Assembly: GCF_012927265.1 (NCBI RefSeq)
Contig: NZ_JABBGF010000001.1
Location: forward strand, 1,238,502 to 1,302,501
Direction: 5' to 3'
DNA: 64,000 bases
Source: Chryseobacterium cheonjiense
Lineage (GTDB): Bacteria > Bacteroidota > Bacteroidia > Flavobacteriales > Weeksellaceae
Part shown: positions 19,408 to 28,106 of the stretch, piece after piece
How positions within the stretch are numbered: position 1 is the stretch's first letter
Layout of the letters: each line of letters begins with the position of its first letter
Translations under genes and position numbers: made by a program
Notes under the pieces: generated by a model
Database searches by the model: none
What the model saw: the letters and a program-made list of their open reading frames with translations, nothing else
Told to the model about the DNA's origin: nothing

Positions 19408-20730
19408 ATGAAAAGCCCAATTCTTTTTTTTATATATTTTATCTGTTCGTTGATGTTTGCCCAACAGACAGCTTTCAAATTTGATTTTGGTGGGAAGAGG
19501 ATCGAAAGCGGATTTATTCCTGTTACTTCAACTTCAAAATTTGATAAAAAAACAGGCTACGGATTTATGGATATTTCCGGTTTAAAATCTGTTGATAACG
19601 GTGGTAATGCTCTGACAGGAGACTTTATCACAAGCGACAAACCTTTCTATTTTTCTGTGGTTCTTCCTGAAGGAAATTATGATATTCAACTGAATTTAGG
19701 TGATACAAAAGGAATTTCTGAAACAACAGTTCGGGTTGAAAACCGTCGACTGATGATGAATGAAGTCAAAACAAAAGAAGGCGAAATTGTGGAAAAAACA
19801 ATTACGGTTCACATAAAAGACAGCATTATCAGAAATCAAAAGGGACAAAATATAGGAATTGTAAAACTAAAACCGAGAGAAAGAAAATACCTGCATTGGG
19901 ACAATTTGCTGACGATTGAATTTAATGATAACGCTCCGAAAGTTTGTTCGGTCATTATCCAGCCCAATAAAACGGCGAAAACGATTTATTTAACTGGTGA
20001 TTCAACAGTTGTTGATGCGCAGTATGAACCGTGGGCGTCGTGGGGACAGATGTTGCCGTACTTTTTTATTCCGAATGAAGTGGTAATTGCCAATTATGCG
20101 GAAAGCGGAGAAACCTTAAAGGCATTTGAAGACCGTCATCGAATCGATAAAATCTGGACTCAGATAAAGCCCGGCGATTACTTGTTTATCCAGTTCGGAC
20201 ACAACGACCAGAAATATGGAAACAGCGAAAAATCAGGTTACAGAAAACGTTTGAAAGATTGGATTTTGAAAGCCAAAGAATTAGAAGCAACTCCTGTTTT
20301 AGTTACCTCAATGAATCGCAGAGTTTTTGATGAAAACAATAAAATAATCAACACGCTGGATGATTTTCCTGATGCGATGAGGGAAATTGCAAAAGAAGAA
20401 AAAGTAGATTTAATTGATTTGAATGCATTAAGCAAAACTTTATTTGAAGCGATGGGACCGGAAGCGGCCAAGAAAGCTTTTGTCTACTATCCGGCGAATT
20501 CTTACCCGAACCAGCCGACAGCTTTAGCCGACGACACGCATTTCAATACTTACGGAGCGTACGAACTGGCAAAATGTGTTGTAAAATCAATCGTTGAACA
20601 AAACTTACCTTTGAAGAAATATATTTCAAAAAATTATAAAAATTTTAATCCCAATAAACCCGATGATGACGAAAAATTCCACTGGCCGGAATCTGTTTTT
20701 ATGGAATCTTTAAAACCTGATGGGAATTGA
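19408..20730 (+). CDS. Rhamnogalacturonan acetylesterase (CE12, SGNH hydrolase)
   Basis: A 440-residue secreted esterase. A signal peptide (1-18) and an N-terminal beta-sandwich resembling a carbohydrate-binding, malectin/galactose-binding type domain (about 20-175) precede the SGNH domain (190-425). SGNH blocks are clear: GDST with Ser199, the Gly of block II in AESGET, GHND with Asn266, and D375-D-T-H378 completing the triad. This is the arrangement of family CE12 rhamnogalacturonan acetylesterases, which remove O-acetyl groups from galacturonate so that lyases and hydrolases can act. It lies 1 bp after the GH2 gene. The extra N-terminal domain makes it longer than single-domain CE12 enzymes. 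Confidence 0.85.
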   Translation: MKSPILFFIYFICSLMFAQQTAFKFDFGGKRIESGFIPVTSTSKFDKKTGYGFMDISGLKSVDNGGNALTGDFITSDKPFYFSVVLPEGNYDIQLNLGDTKGISETTVRVENRRLMMNEVKTKEGEIVEKTITVHIKDSIIRNQKGQNIGIVKLKPRERKYLHWDNLLTIEFNDNAPKVCSVIIQPNKTAKTIYLTGDSTVVDAQYEPWASWGQMLPYFFIPNEVVIANYAESGETLKAFEDRHRIDKIWTQIKPGDYLFIQFGHNDQKYGNSEKSGYRKRLKDWILKAKELEATPVLVTSMNRRVFDENNKIINTLDDFPDAMREIAKEEKVDLIDLNALSKTLFEAMGPEAAKKAFVYYPANSYPNQPTALADDTHFNTYGAYELAKCVVKSIVEQNLPLKKYISKNYKNFNPNKPDDDEKFHWPESVFMESLKPDGN

Positions 20731-20862
20731 TTGCAAAAACACTAATAAAAATCTTTGATTTTTAAACTAATGTGTTCTTCTAAGCATTGGAATCACAAAC
20801 TTAAACAACTAATGTGTTTAAAAACTTTTGTGACTTTTGTGGTTAAATTAAACAAGTAAAAA

Positions 20863-23634
20863 GTGAATATTCGTAAAATTATAAAAATAAGCGCTCTCTG
20901 TTTTGCCTTCGGAAATCTCTCCGCGCAAAATCCGTGGCCAAAAACCAACGACACCGCAAAACCGTGGACACGCTGGTGGTGGATGGGAAGTGCTGTTGAT
21001 GAAAAAGGTTTAGACAAACAATTGACAACCCTTTCCAAAGCAGGTTTCGGAGGTGTTGAAATAGTCCCAATTTATGGCGCGAAAGGTTTTGAAAACAACT
21101 ACATCAATTACCTTTCCCCGGAATGGATGAAAATGCTAAAATTCACGACAAATAAAGCAAAAAGTCTGAATATGGGCGTTGATATGGCAGTCGGCACAGG
21201 CTGGCCGATCGGCGGGCCACAAGTGAATGAAGAAGATGCTGCCACAAAAATGATTGTCCAGACTTATGAAATTCAGTCCAATGAAAAATTTTCTGAAAAA
21301 ATTATTCTGAAAGAAGAAAAACAGAAGAGCTTAAAAACCACAAAACTCGATATTATAACAGCTTACAATGAAAAAAATGAAGCAGTTGTTTTAACGGATA
21401 AAGTCAATGCAGACGGGACTTTAAACTGGATGCCAACTTCAGGTAAATGGACAGTTTACGCAGTTTTTACAGGTAAAACGCTGCAAAAAGTAAAGCGTGC
21501 TGCTCCGGGTGGCGATGGCTACACGTTAGACCATTTTTCGCCAACCGCGACCAAAGATTATCTGGAAACATTTGATAAAGCATTTGAAAACTCTAATTAC
21601 GGAGTCCGTTCATTTTTCAATGACAGTTACGAAGTGTATAATGCCGATTGGACTGCCGATTTCAAAGAGGAATTCAGAAAAAGAAGAGGGTATGATTTAA
21701 GTCCTTATATCAAATATTTGATAAGCGATAATGAAAGTGAAATTGCAGGGAGAATAAAATCGGACTACCGCGAAACGATGAGTGAGTTAATCCTTCATAA
21801 TTTTACGGAGAATTTCACCAATTGGGCGCATTCTAAAAATTCTAAAAATACCAATCAAGCACATGGCTCACCGGGAAATTTGCTGGATTTATATGCTGCA
21901 GTCGATATTCCCGAATCTGAAACCTTTGGAAGCACAAAATTCGATATTCAGGGGTTGAAGAGGAATTTGGAAGACATCAATACAAAGGAAGTTCCCGATA
22001 TCAATATGCTGAAATTTGCCTCTTCAGCAGCCAATATTACAGGAAAACCTCTCATTTCAAATGAATCTTTTACCTGGCTAACAGAGCATTTCAAAACGTC
22101 CTGGTCGCAGGTAAAACCGGAAGCGGAACAGATTTTCCTTTCAGGAATCAACCATATTTTTTATCACGGAACGACTTATACGCCGGCTGATGTCCAGTTT
22201 CCGGGATGGCTGTTTTATGCTTCAACCAATTTTGTCCCGGAAAATTCTTTGTGGCCGAATATCAAAGGTTTAAATTCTTACATCGAAAGAACGCAGTCTG
22301 TTCTGCAAAGCGGAAAATCTGACAATGAAATCCTGATGTACTGGCCGGTATACGATCAGTGGTCGAACCCGAAAGGAAAAGATATGGCGTTCAAAATTCA
22401 TAATATTGAAAAATGGCTGCATCCTACTGCGTTTTATGAAAATCTTGAAAAATTAGGGAAATCCGGATATTCCCTGGATATGATTTCGGATAAATTGATT
22501 GCTGAAGCACAGCTTGAAAACCATGAAATTAAGGTTTCAAAAAGTGGAGGTTCTTACAAAGTTTTAATTATTCCTCAACTGACTTATTTGCCTGAATCTA
22601 CTTTAAAAAATATCTTGAATTTAGCTCGGAATGGAGCATCCGTGGTTTTTCAAAGCCAACCTAAAGATGTTCCGGGGAATGTTGAAGTGGAAAAAAGAAG
22701 AAACGAATTACAGTCTTTATGGAGACAAATTCCTTTTCAGCAAAACGGAAATGTAAAATCTGCAACCTTCGGAAAAGGAAAAATTGTGTTGAGTTCAGAT
22801 ATTAAAAAAGGGTTGGAATTATTAAAAATTGAAAGAGAAAAATTGACGGATACAGGACTGAAATTCGTCAGAAGACAGTTTGATGACGGAAAATATTATT
22901 ACATCGTCAATCATACCTCAAAAGAAATCAGTCAAAATATTCCATTGAATTTTACAGGAAGACAGGTTGTTGTAATGAACCCTGAAAATGGTGAATTTGG
23001 AATTGCAGAAACACAAAATAATTCAGTAAGAATTCAACTGAAATCAGGAGAATCTTTAATTATAAAAATTTCGAAAAATGGGGATTCATCACTTCCAAAA
23101 TGGAAATATATTGAAAAAACAGAAGAGCCGGTCGTTTTAAACCAGCCCTGGAATTTGACTTTCAAAGAAGGTGGTCCCGAGCTTCCGAAATCCAGAACTC
23201 TGGACAAACTTCAGCCTTGGACGAATTTCACGGAAGATGCTCAAACACAAAGTTTTTCAGGAACGGGAGTTTACACGACTTCATTTAAATTAAATAAAAA
23301 AGCGGATGACTTTATACTGAAGCTTGATAAATTATATGAAAGCGCAAATGTGATTGTCAATGGTCAGCACGCCGGAATTGTATGGAGCCTTCCGCTTGAA
23401 ATCAACATTGGTAAATATCTGAAAAAAGGTAAAAATACTATTCAGATTGAGGTTTCTAATCTGATGGCCAACCGAATCCGCTATATGGACCAGCATAAAA
23501 TCCAATGGCGAAATTACCATGAAATCAATTTCGTCAACATCGATTACAAACCGTTTGATGCGTCAGATTGGAAGGTGCAACCTTCAGGTGTGGATGGCGA
23601 AATTCAATTAATTCCTGTATATTATTCGAAATAA
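20863..23634 (+). CDS. GH106 alpha-L-rhamnosidase
   Basis: A 923-residue secreted enzyme with the hallmark opening of GH106 alpha-L-rhamnosidases: WPKTNDTAKPWTRWWWMGSAV, then GFGGVEIVPIYG and VDMAVGTGWPIGGP. A C-terminal galactose-binding beta-sandwich follows (about residues 770-920, with GTGVYTTSF and YESANVIVNGQHAG). It would release terminal L-rhamnose from rhamnogalacturonan oligosaccharides, feeding the permease and catabolic genes downstream. The start is a GTG at 20863: the codon two positions upstream is a stop and the GTG is needed for a complete signal peptide (1-21). A gap of 132 bp with a degenerate repeat separates it from the acetylesterase. Confidence 0.88.
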   Translation: MNIRKIIKISALCFAFGNLSAQNPWPKTNDTAKPWTRWWWMGSAVDEKGLDKQLTTLSKAGFGGVEIVPIYGAKGFENNYINYLSPEWMKMLKFTTNKAKSLNMGVDMAVGTGWPIGGPQVNEEDAATKMIVQTYEIQSNEKFSEKIILKEEKQKSLKTTKLDIITAYNEKNEAVVLTDKVNADGTLNWMPTSGKWTVYAVFTGKTLQKVKRAAPGGDGYTLDHFSPTATKDYLETFDKAFENSNYGVRSFFNDSYEVYNADWTADFKEEFRKRRGYDLSPYIKYLISDNESEIAGRIKSDYRETMSELILHNFTENFTNWAHSKNSKNTNQAHGSPGNLLDLYAAVDIPESETFGSTKFDIQGLKRNLEDINTKEVPDINMLKFASSAANITGKPLISNESFTWLTEHFKTSWSQVKPEAEQIFLSGINHIFYHGTTYTPADVQFPGWLFYASTNFVPENSLWPNIKGLNSYIERTQSVLQSGKSDNEILMYWPVYDQWSNPKGKDMAFKIHNIEKWLHPTAFYENLEKLGKSGYSLDMISDKLIAEAQLENHEIKVSKSGGSYKVLIIPQLTYLPESTLKNILNLARNGASVVFQSQPKDVPGNVEVEKRRNELQSLWRQIPFQQNGNVKSATFGKGKIVLSSDIKKGLELLKIEREKLTDTGLKFVRRQFDDGKYYYIVNHTSKEISQNIPLNFTGRQVVVMNPENGEFGIAETQNNSVRIQLKSGESLIIKISKNGDSSLPKWKYIEKTEEPVVLNQPWNLTFKEGGPELPKSRTLDKLQPWTNFTEDAQTQSFSGTGVYTTSFKLNKKADDFILKLDKLYESANVIVNGQHAGIVWSLPLEINIGKYLKKGKNTIQIEVSNLMANRIRYMDQHKIQWRNYHEINFVNIDYKPFDASDWKVQPSGVDGEIQLIPVYYSK

Positions 23635-23654
23635 ATTCTTGTGATGCGTCGAAA

Positions 23655-23765
23655 TAAAATTAAACTTTGTGATCTTTGTTAAGTGAAACGCCTTGTGAAC
23701 TTTAAAAAGAATAGTAGTCAAAAAAATATTTGCGGACTTTGCGTTAAAAATTACAGCAGAATAAA
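23655..23765 (+). repeat. Single degenerate copy of the CTTTGC-rich intergenic repeat
   Basis: The segment contains TTTGTTAAGTGAAACGCC, TGTGAACTTTAAAAAG and GCGGACTTTGCGTTAAAAA. It matches the order of blocks in the tandem array at 38642-39338. It lies between the GH106 and DUF4350-like genes and has no coding capacity. Confidence 0.6.
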
Positions 23766-23792
23766 TTGAATTTAAATATTAAATAAAGACTT

Positions 23793-24596
23793 ATGAATAA
23801 AAATATCGTAAAAACATTAGCATTAGGAAGTCTACTCGCATTCGGATTTGCCAATGCTCAAAACAAACCGAGAGTCGTTCTGGACAACTTTTTCAACAAT
23901 GAAAAAAGAGAAAATAAAGAAACCAAAGCTTTAGAATCATGGCATTACACATGGAATGACACTACTAATGGCGGGTTTTCTTTACTAGGCGAAATTTTCC
24001 AAAAACAAGGCGCAGAAATCACTACTTTGACAACGGCTCCTTCAAAAAAAGATTTGAAAAACGCTAATATCTATATCATCGTAGATCCGGATATCGACAA
24101 AGAAGCGTACGGAGGAAAAGCCAATCTCATAGACTCAAAAACCATTAAAAACGTGGTGGAATGGGTGAAGAACGGAGGAGTTTTGGTTTTGATGAGCAAC
24201 GACAACGGCAATTCCGAATTTGAACATTTCAACAAATTAGCTGGCGAATTTGGTATTCATTTTAATGACGACAGCTACAACCGTGTTCAGAAAAGAGAAT
24301 TTGAGCAGGGAAAAGTAATGGTTCCTGCCGGAAACGAGATTTTCTCTGAACAGAAATTATATATGAAGGAAGTCAGTTCAATAGATGTGAAAGCACCTGC
24401 AAAAGCTATATTGACAGCGGAAGGGAAAAATATCGGAGCTGTTGCAAAAGTCGGCAAAGGAACTGTTTTCGCTTTAGGAGATCCTTGGTGTTATAACGAA
24501 TATATTGACGGCAAAAAGCTTCCGGCAGACTTTACCAATTATCAGGGAACTGAAGAATGGGTAAATTGGTTATTCAAGAAGAGTTATAATAAATAA
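23793..24596 (+). CDS. Secreted DUF4350-like protein (GATase-like fold), function unknown
   Basis: A 267-residue protein with a signal peptide (1-22, cleavage after ANAQ). The rest looks like a Rossmann/class I glutamine amidotransferase-like fold: a GFSLLGEIFQKQGAEITTL opening, strand YIIVDPD, a helix and VEWVKNGGVLVLMSNDNGN, then GKGTVFALGDPW. This pattern matches DUF4350/ThuA-like proteins found beside, or fused to, GH105 enzymes in pectin loci of Bacteroidota. No catalytic Cys of a true amidotransferase is visible. Its role may be binding of unsaturated oligosaccharides or structural; it is inferred to belong to the pectin locus from position, signal peptide and known association. Confidence 0.62.
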   Translation: MNKNIVKTLALGSLLAFGFANAQNKPRVVLDNFFNNEKRENKETKALESWHYTWNDTTNGGFSLLGEIFQKQGAEITTLTTAPSKKDLKNANIYIIVDPDIDKEAYGGKANLIDSKTIKNVVEWVKNGGVLVLMSNDNGNSEFEHFNKLAGEFGIHFNDDSYNRVQKREFEQGKVMVPAGNEIFSEQKLYMKEVSSIDVKAPAKAILTAEGKNIGAVAKVGKGTVFALGDPWCYNEYIDGKKLPADFTNYQGTEEWVNWLFKKSYNK

Positions 24597-24604
24597 TAGA
24601 ATCT

Positions 24605-24619
24605 GTGCAATCGATTGAA
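24605..24619. promoter_or_regulatory. Candidate AATCGAT operator
   Basis: GTGCAATCGATTGAA shares the core GCAATCGATT with sites before rhaT (28054-28068) and the NTF2-like gene (42742-42756). It lies just after the stop of the DUF4350-like gene and 248 bp before the PL11 start. The CG-centred palindrome resembles LacI-type operators. Confidence 0.35.
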
Positions 24620-24630
24620 TTTAATTTTTT

Positions 24631-24714
24631 GGGCAGCTTTTCCTCCTTCCACTCCCGCTTTTTTGTCTCCGCGTTGCTGCGACAAAAAGAGCTCCGTTCA
24701 AGTAGGGCTGCAAG
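24631..24714. repeat. Intergenic repeat family A (GGCAGC...GGGCTGC element), copy 1
   Basis: An element of about 84 bp bounded by GGGCAGC and GGGCTGC (GCAGC/GCTGC inverted ends). It contains CCTTCCACTCCCGCTTTTTTGT, an internal complementary ACAAAAAGAGC and CCGTTCAAGT. A second copy with the same block order is at 46311-46393. Noncoding and probably structured as RNA or DNA. Confidence 0.7.
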
Positions 24715-24728
24715 CAATTCAAATTGCA

Positions 24729-24761
24729 AAACCTTATAGGTTTCAAAAACCTATAAGGTTT
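24729..24761. repeat. Perfect 15-bp inverted repeat (AAACCTATAAGGTTT element)
   Basis: The arms 24729-24743 and 24747-24761 are perfectly complementary over 15 bp with a 3-base CAA loop. It resembles dispersed palindromes of flavobacterial genomes. It could act as a terminator for the DUF4350-like gene, but no T-tract follows. Confidence 0.75.
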
Positions 24762-24788
24762 GTCAAAACATAATATTCAATGCAAAAT

Positions 24789-24852
24789 CAATAGAAACGG
24801 GCTTTAGCCCGTTTAATAAAAAGAGATTTCCAATTCGGCTTTAGCCAAAACT
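24789..24852. repeat. Intergenic repeat family B (GGGCTTTAGCCC ... GGCTTTAGCCAAAACTT), copy 1
   Basis: The hairpin ACGGGCTTTAGCCCGT is followed about 30 bp later by TCGGCTTTAGCCAAAACTT. The same two-part element recurs at 41969-42033 and, in two opposed copies, at 46451-46580. It ends 14 bp before the PL11 start codon, so it is part of that gene's leader. Confidence 0.75.
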
Positions 24853-24866
24853 TACTAAAAAGATTT

Positions 24867-26741
24867 ATGAAAATCAAATATATCTTCATTACATCCGCCA
24901 TTTTTCTTTCACAGACCATTTCTGCCCAGAGACAAATGGAATACCTGAAAAGAGGAATTGTCGCTATTCCTGCAGATTCCGGCATTTTTGTAAGTTGGCG
25001 CCTATTGGGAACGGAAGCTCACAATACCCATTTCGATGTATATCGTACCGAAAATAATCAGACCACAAAACTGAACGAAAAGCCGTTGCTCAACGAAACC
25101 AATTTTTTAGATAAAACAGCCGATAAAGGAAAGAATTACACGTATTTTATAAAATCAAATACGAAAAATCAGGAAGTTGACCAGGATTTTGCGAAATATA
25201 CAGCCAACCAGAAACCGTATTTATCAATACCTTTAAAAACACCTGAAGGTTACACGCCGAATGATGCTTCTGTTGCCGATCTGGATGGTGATGGAGAATA
25301 TGAAATTATTCTGCACCAGACAGGAAGATCGAAGGACAACAGCCAGAAAGGAGAGACAGACCCGCCGATTATTCAGGCTTATAAACTGAATGGCCAGTTT
25401 TTGTGGGAAATTAGTTTAGGCAAGAATATCAGGGAAGGTGCCCATTACACACAGTTTTTGGTGTATGATCTGGATCAGGACGGGAAGGCAGAAATTGTAA
25501 TGAAAACTGCTGACGGAAGCAAAGACGGAAAAGGAAAATTTATTGGTGATCCGACTAAAAATTATGTCAACGAAAACGGAATGATCCTTTCCGGACCGGA
25601 ATTTCTGACAGTTTTTGACGGCCAGACCGGAGCTGAAATTCATACGGTCAATTACCAGGTTCCGAGATTTCCGGGAAGTTTAAACCCAACCAGTGATGAG
25701 ATGACTGAAACCTGGGGTGATGCCAAAGGCAACCGCATCGACCGGTTTTTAGGAGCTGTCGCTTATCTTGACGGAAAAACGCCGAGCGTGATTATGTCAC
25801 GAGGATATTACACCAGAACAGCAATTGCAGCCTGGGATTTTAAAAATAAGAAACTCATTCTCCGCTGGCTTTTTGATACGGAAAGTTCGGAAGAAAATAA
25901 ACAATATCGCGGACAGGGAAATCACAACCTGACCATTGCCGATGTAGATAATGACGGAAAGGATGAAATCGTTTTCGGGGCAATGACGGTTGATGATGAC
26001 GGAAAAGTGTTGAACAGCACAGGCTTCGGTCACGGCGATGCTTTGCACGTTGGAGATTTAGACCCATCTAATCCGGGATTAGAAATTTTTGATATTCAGG
26101 AACGTTTTGATGATGCGGGAGTACATTTCAGAGATGGGAAAACGGGAAAGATATTGTGGAAGTTACCTTCAACCGTGTATAGCAAAGCCGGTAAATTCCA
26201 GGGACCGGGAAGAGGTTTGTCTTTAAATATAGACCCTCGTTATGAAGGTTCGGAATGCTGGGCTGCCGGAGCTGGACTGAAAGGAGTTTACACCGCCAAA
26301 GGCAAAAAAATCAGCGACAAAAACCCTTCCGTTAATATGGGAATCTATTGGGATGGCGATTTTTTGAGCGAAATTCTGGACGGAACCATTATTTCAAAGT
26401 GGGACTGGAAAAACGAAAAGTCAAACCTGATTTTTGATGCCAAAGATTATCAATGTGAATCGAATAACGGAACGAAGAAGAATCCTTCTTTAGTCGCAGA
26501 TTTATTTGGGGACTGGCGCGAAGAAGTGATGTACAGAACAGCAGATAATCAGGAATTAAGAATTTTCAGTACAACCATTCCCACGAAGCACAGATTGTAT
26601 ACTCTAATGCACAATCCGCAGTACAGGTTAAGCATTGTCTGGCAGAATGTCGGCTACAATCAGCCGCCGCATACCGATTATTATCTGGATGAATCGGTAA
26701 AAGAAATTCCAGAACCAAATATTTATACCGTTAAACCTTAA
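24867..26741 (+). CDS. Rhamnogalacturonan endolyase, PL11
   Basis: A 624-residue secreted eight-bladed beta-propeller lyase of family PL11 (YesW/YesX type). After the signal peptide (1-20) the N-terminal beta domain opens with RQMEYLKRGIVAI and WRLLGTE, both typical. The propeller carries repeated calcium-binding DxDGDGxxE-type loops: VADLDGDGEYEI, YDLDQDGKAEIV, IADVDNDGKDEIV and VADLFGDWREEV. It cleaves the rhamnose-galacturonate bond of rhamnogalacturonan-I by beta-elimination, producing the unsaturated ends that the GH105 next to it removes. Length is normal. It lies 21 bp upstream of GH105, and its leader contains repeats and a possible operator. Confidence 0.92.
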   Translation: MKIKYIFITSAIFLSQTISAQRQMEYLKRGIVAIPADSGIFVSWRLLGTEAHNTHFDVYRTENNQTTKLNEKPLLNETNFLDKTADKGKNYTYFIKSNTKNQEVDQDFAKYTANQKPYLSIPLKTPEGYTPNDASVADLDGDGEYEIILHQTGRSKDNSQKGETDPPIIQAYKLNGQFLWEISLGKNIREGAHYTQFLVYDLDQDGKAEIVMKTADGSKDGKGKFIGDPTKNYVNENGMILSGPEFLTVFDGQTGAEIHTVNYQVPRFPGSLNPTSDEMTETWGDAKGNRIDRFLGAVAYLDGKTPSVIMSRGYYTRTAIAAWDFKNKKLILRWLFDTESSEENKQYRGQGNHNLTIADVDNDGKDEIVFGAMTVDDDGKVLNSTGFGHGDALHVGDLDPSNPGLEIFDIQERFDDAGVHFRDGKTGKILWKLPSTVYSKAGKFQGPGRGLSLNIDPRYEGSECWAAGAGLKGVYTAKGKKISDKNPSVNMGIYWDGDFLSEILDGTIISKWDWKNEKSNLIFDAKDYQCESNNGTKKNPSLVADLFGDWREEVMYRTADNQELRIFSTTIPTKHRLYTLMHNPQYRLSIVWQNVGYNQPPHTDYYLDESVKEIPEPNIYTVKP

Positions 26742-26762
26742 TAATTTTAATTTAAATATAAA

Positions 26763-27923
26763 ATGAAAAGACTATTAACAACAGGCCTTTTTGCAATCAT
26801 TATCACGGGAATGATTTCCTGTTCGGTTCAAAAGCAAAGTACAGCGACAAATGCGAATCCTCCGGATAAAAAGGAAGTTTTGGAAGTTGCAGAACGCGCC
26901 AATCAATATTTTATGAACAAATGGCCCGATGCAGGAAAAGAAATTGTGGGCAAAAAAGTATGGCCAAGTAATCTATGGACCAGAGCGGTTTATTATGAAG
27001 GTCTGATAGCCCTTTACAAAGTAGATCCTAAAAAAGAATACTATAATTACGCTCTAGATTGGTCTCAAAAGCATAACTGGGATATGATGCGCGGAACATA
27101 CACCAGAAATGCCGACAACCAGGCATGCGGACAGACTTATCTTGATCTTTACGAGATAGACGGCAGAAAAAATCCTGAAAGAATTAAATATGTAAAAATG
27201 TCCATGGATAGCATGATCGCTTCCGGAAAATCAGACGACTGGTGGTGGATTGATGCGCTCCAGATGGGAATGCCGATCTATAGCAAACTTGGAAGAATTA
27301 CCGGTGATAAAAAATATTTTGACAAGAATTACGAAATGTATGCGTTTACCAAATACAAGCATGGCGGAAACGGATTGTACAATGCAAAAGATAAACTCTG
27401 GTGGAGAGACAAAAGTTTTGTTCCGCCTTATAAAGAACCAAACGGCGAAGATTGTTATTGGAGCAGAGGAAACGGCTGGGTAGTGGCCGCGCTTGTTAGA
27501 ACTTTAGAAGATACACCAAAGTCGGATGCGCATTACCAGGAATATCTGCAGGATTATAAAGACTTATTATCAGCTTTGGTCCCGATTCAGAGAGAAGATG
27601 GTTTCTGGAATGTAAGCCTTCATGATCCCACAAATTTCGGTAGTAAAGAAATGACGGGAACCGCACTTTTCGTATATGGAATGGCCTACGGAATCAATAA
27701 TAACCTGATTGATAAAAAAACGTATTTACCTGTTTTAACAAAAGCCTGGAATGCCATCGTAAAAGATTCTGTTCAACCGAACGGATTTTTAGGATGGGTT
27801 CAGGGAACGGGAAAAGAACCTAAAGACGGACAACCGCTTTCTGTAAGCAAAGAACCCGATTTTGAGGATTATGGACTGGGCTGCCTGTTATTAGCAGCTA
27901 GTGAGGTTTATCAATTAAAATAA
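26763..27923 (+). CDS. Unsaturated rhamnogalacturonyl hydrolase, GH105 (lipoprotein)
   Basis: A 386-residue (alpha/alpha)6-barrel GH105 enzyme that removes the unsaturated galacturonosyl residue left by PL11. The N-terminus is a lipoprotein signal with Cys20 (GMISC), so it is probably membrane-anchored. Asp164 in DDWWWIDALQMGMP is the expected catalytic residue, and Asp118 (RNADNQACGQ) probably its partner. WSRGNGWVVAAL and MTGTALFVYGMAYGI are standard family segments. It follows the PL11 gene by 21 bp. It is clearly different from the second GH105 at 52626-53882, so the two probably act on different oligosaccharides. Confidence 0.9.
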   Translation: MKRLLTTGLFAIIITGMISCSVQKQSTATNANPPDKKEVLEVAERANQYFMNKWPDAGKEIVGKKVWPSNLWTRAVYYEGLIALYKVDPKKEYYNYALDWSQKHNWDMMRGTYTRNADNQACGQTYLDLYEIDGRKNPERIKYVKMSMDSMIASGKSDDWWWIDALQMGMPIYSKLGRITGDKKYFDKNYEMYAFTKYKHGGNGLYNAKDKLWWRDKSFVPPYKEPNGEDCYWSRGNGWVVAALVRTLEDTPKSDAHYQEYLQDYKDLLSALVPIQREDGFWNVSLHDPTNFGSKEMTGTALFVYGMAYGINNNLIDKKTYLPVLTKAWNAIVKDSVQPNGFLGWVQGTGKEPKDGQPLSVSKEPDFEDYGLGCLLLAASEVYQLK

Positions 27924-28026
27924 CAATTGAATGGGATTCATGAAAGTGGAGTTAATTGCTTTTTTACTCAATGGTATTTAAGTGAGAAATTTTAAATTTG
28001 CTTTTTTTTTAAATTTCCCTCAATCA

Positions 28027-28041
28027 CATGTATTGTACATG
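28027..28041. promoter_or_regulatory. Inverted repeat CATGTA-N3-TACATG upstream of rhaT
   Basis: A perfect 6+3+6 inverted repeat lies 12 bp before the AATCGAT site, in the 183-base gap between GH105 and rhaT. It is a candidate operator. Confidence 0.35.
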
Positions 28042-28053
28042 ACACTACAAGAT

Positions 28054-28068
28054 GCGCTATCGATTACA
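28054..28068. promoter_or_regulatory. Candidate AATCGAT operator upstream of rhaT
   Basis: GCGCTATCGATTACA (reverse TGTAATCGATAGCGC) matches the site before the NTF2-like gene at 14 of 15 positions. It lies 38 bp before the rhaT start. A weaker CAATCGATAC follows at 28088. It looks like a shared repressor or activator site. Confidence 0.5.
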
Positions 28069-28106
28069 TCTTGTTAATTTTCAAACTCAATCGATACGAT
28101 AAAATT

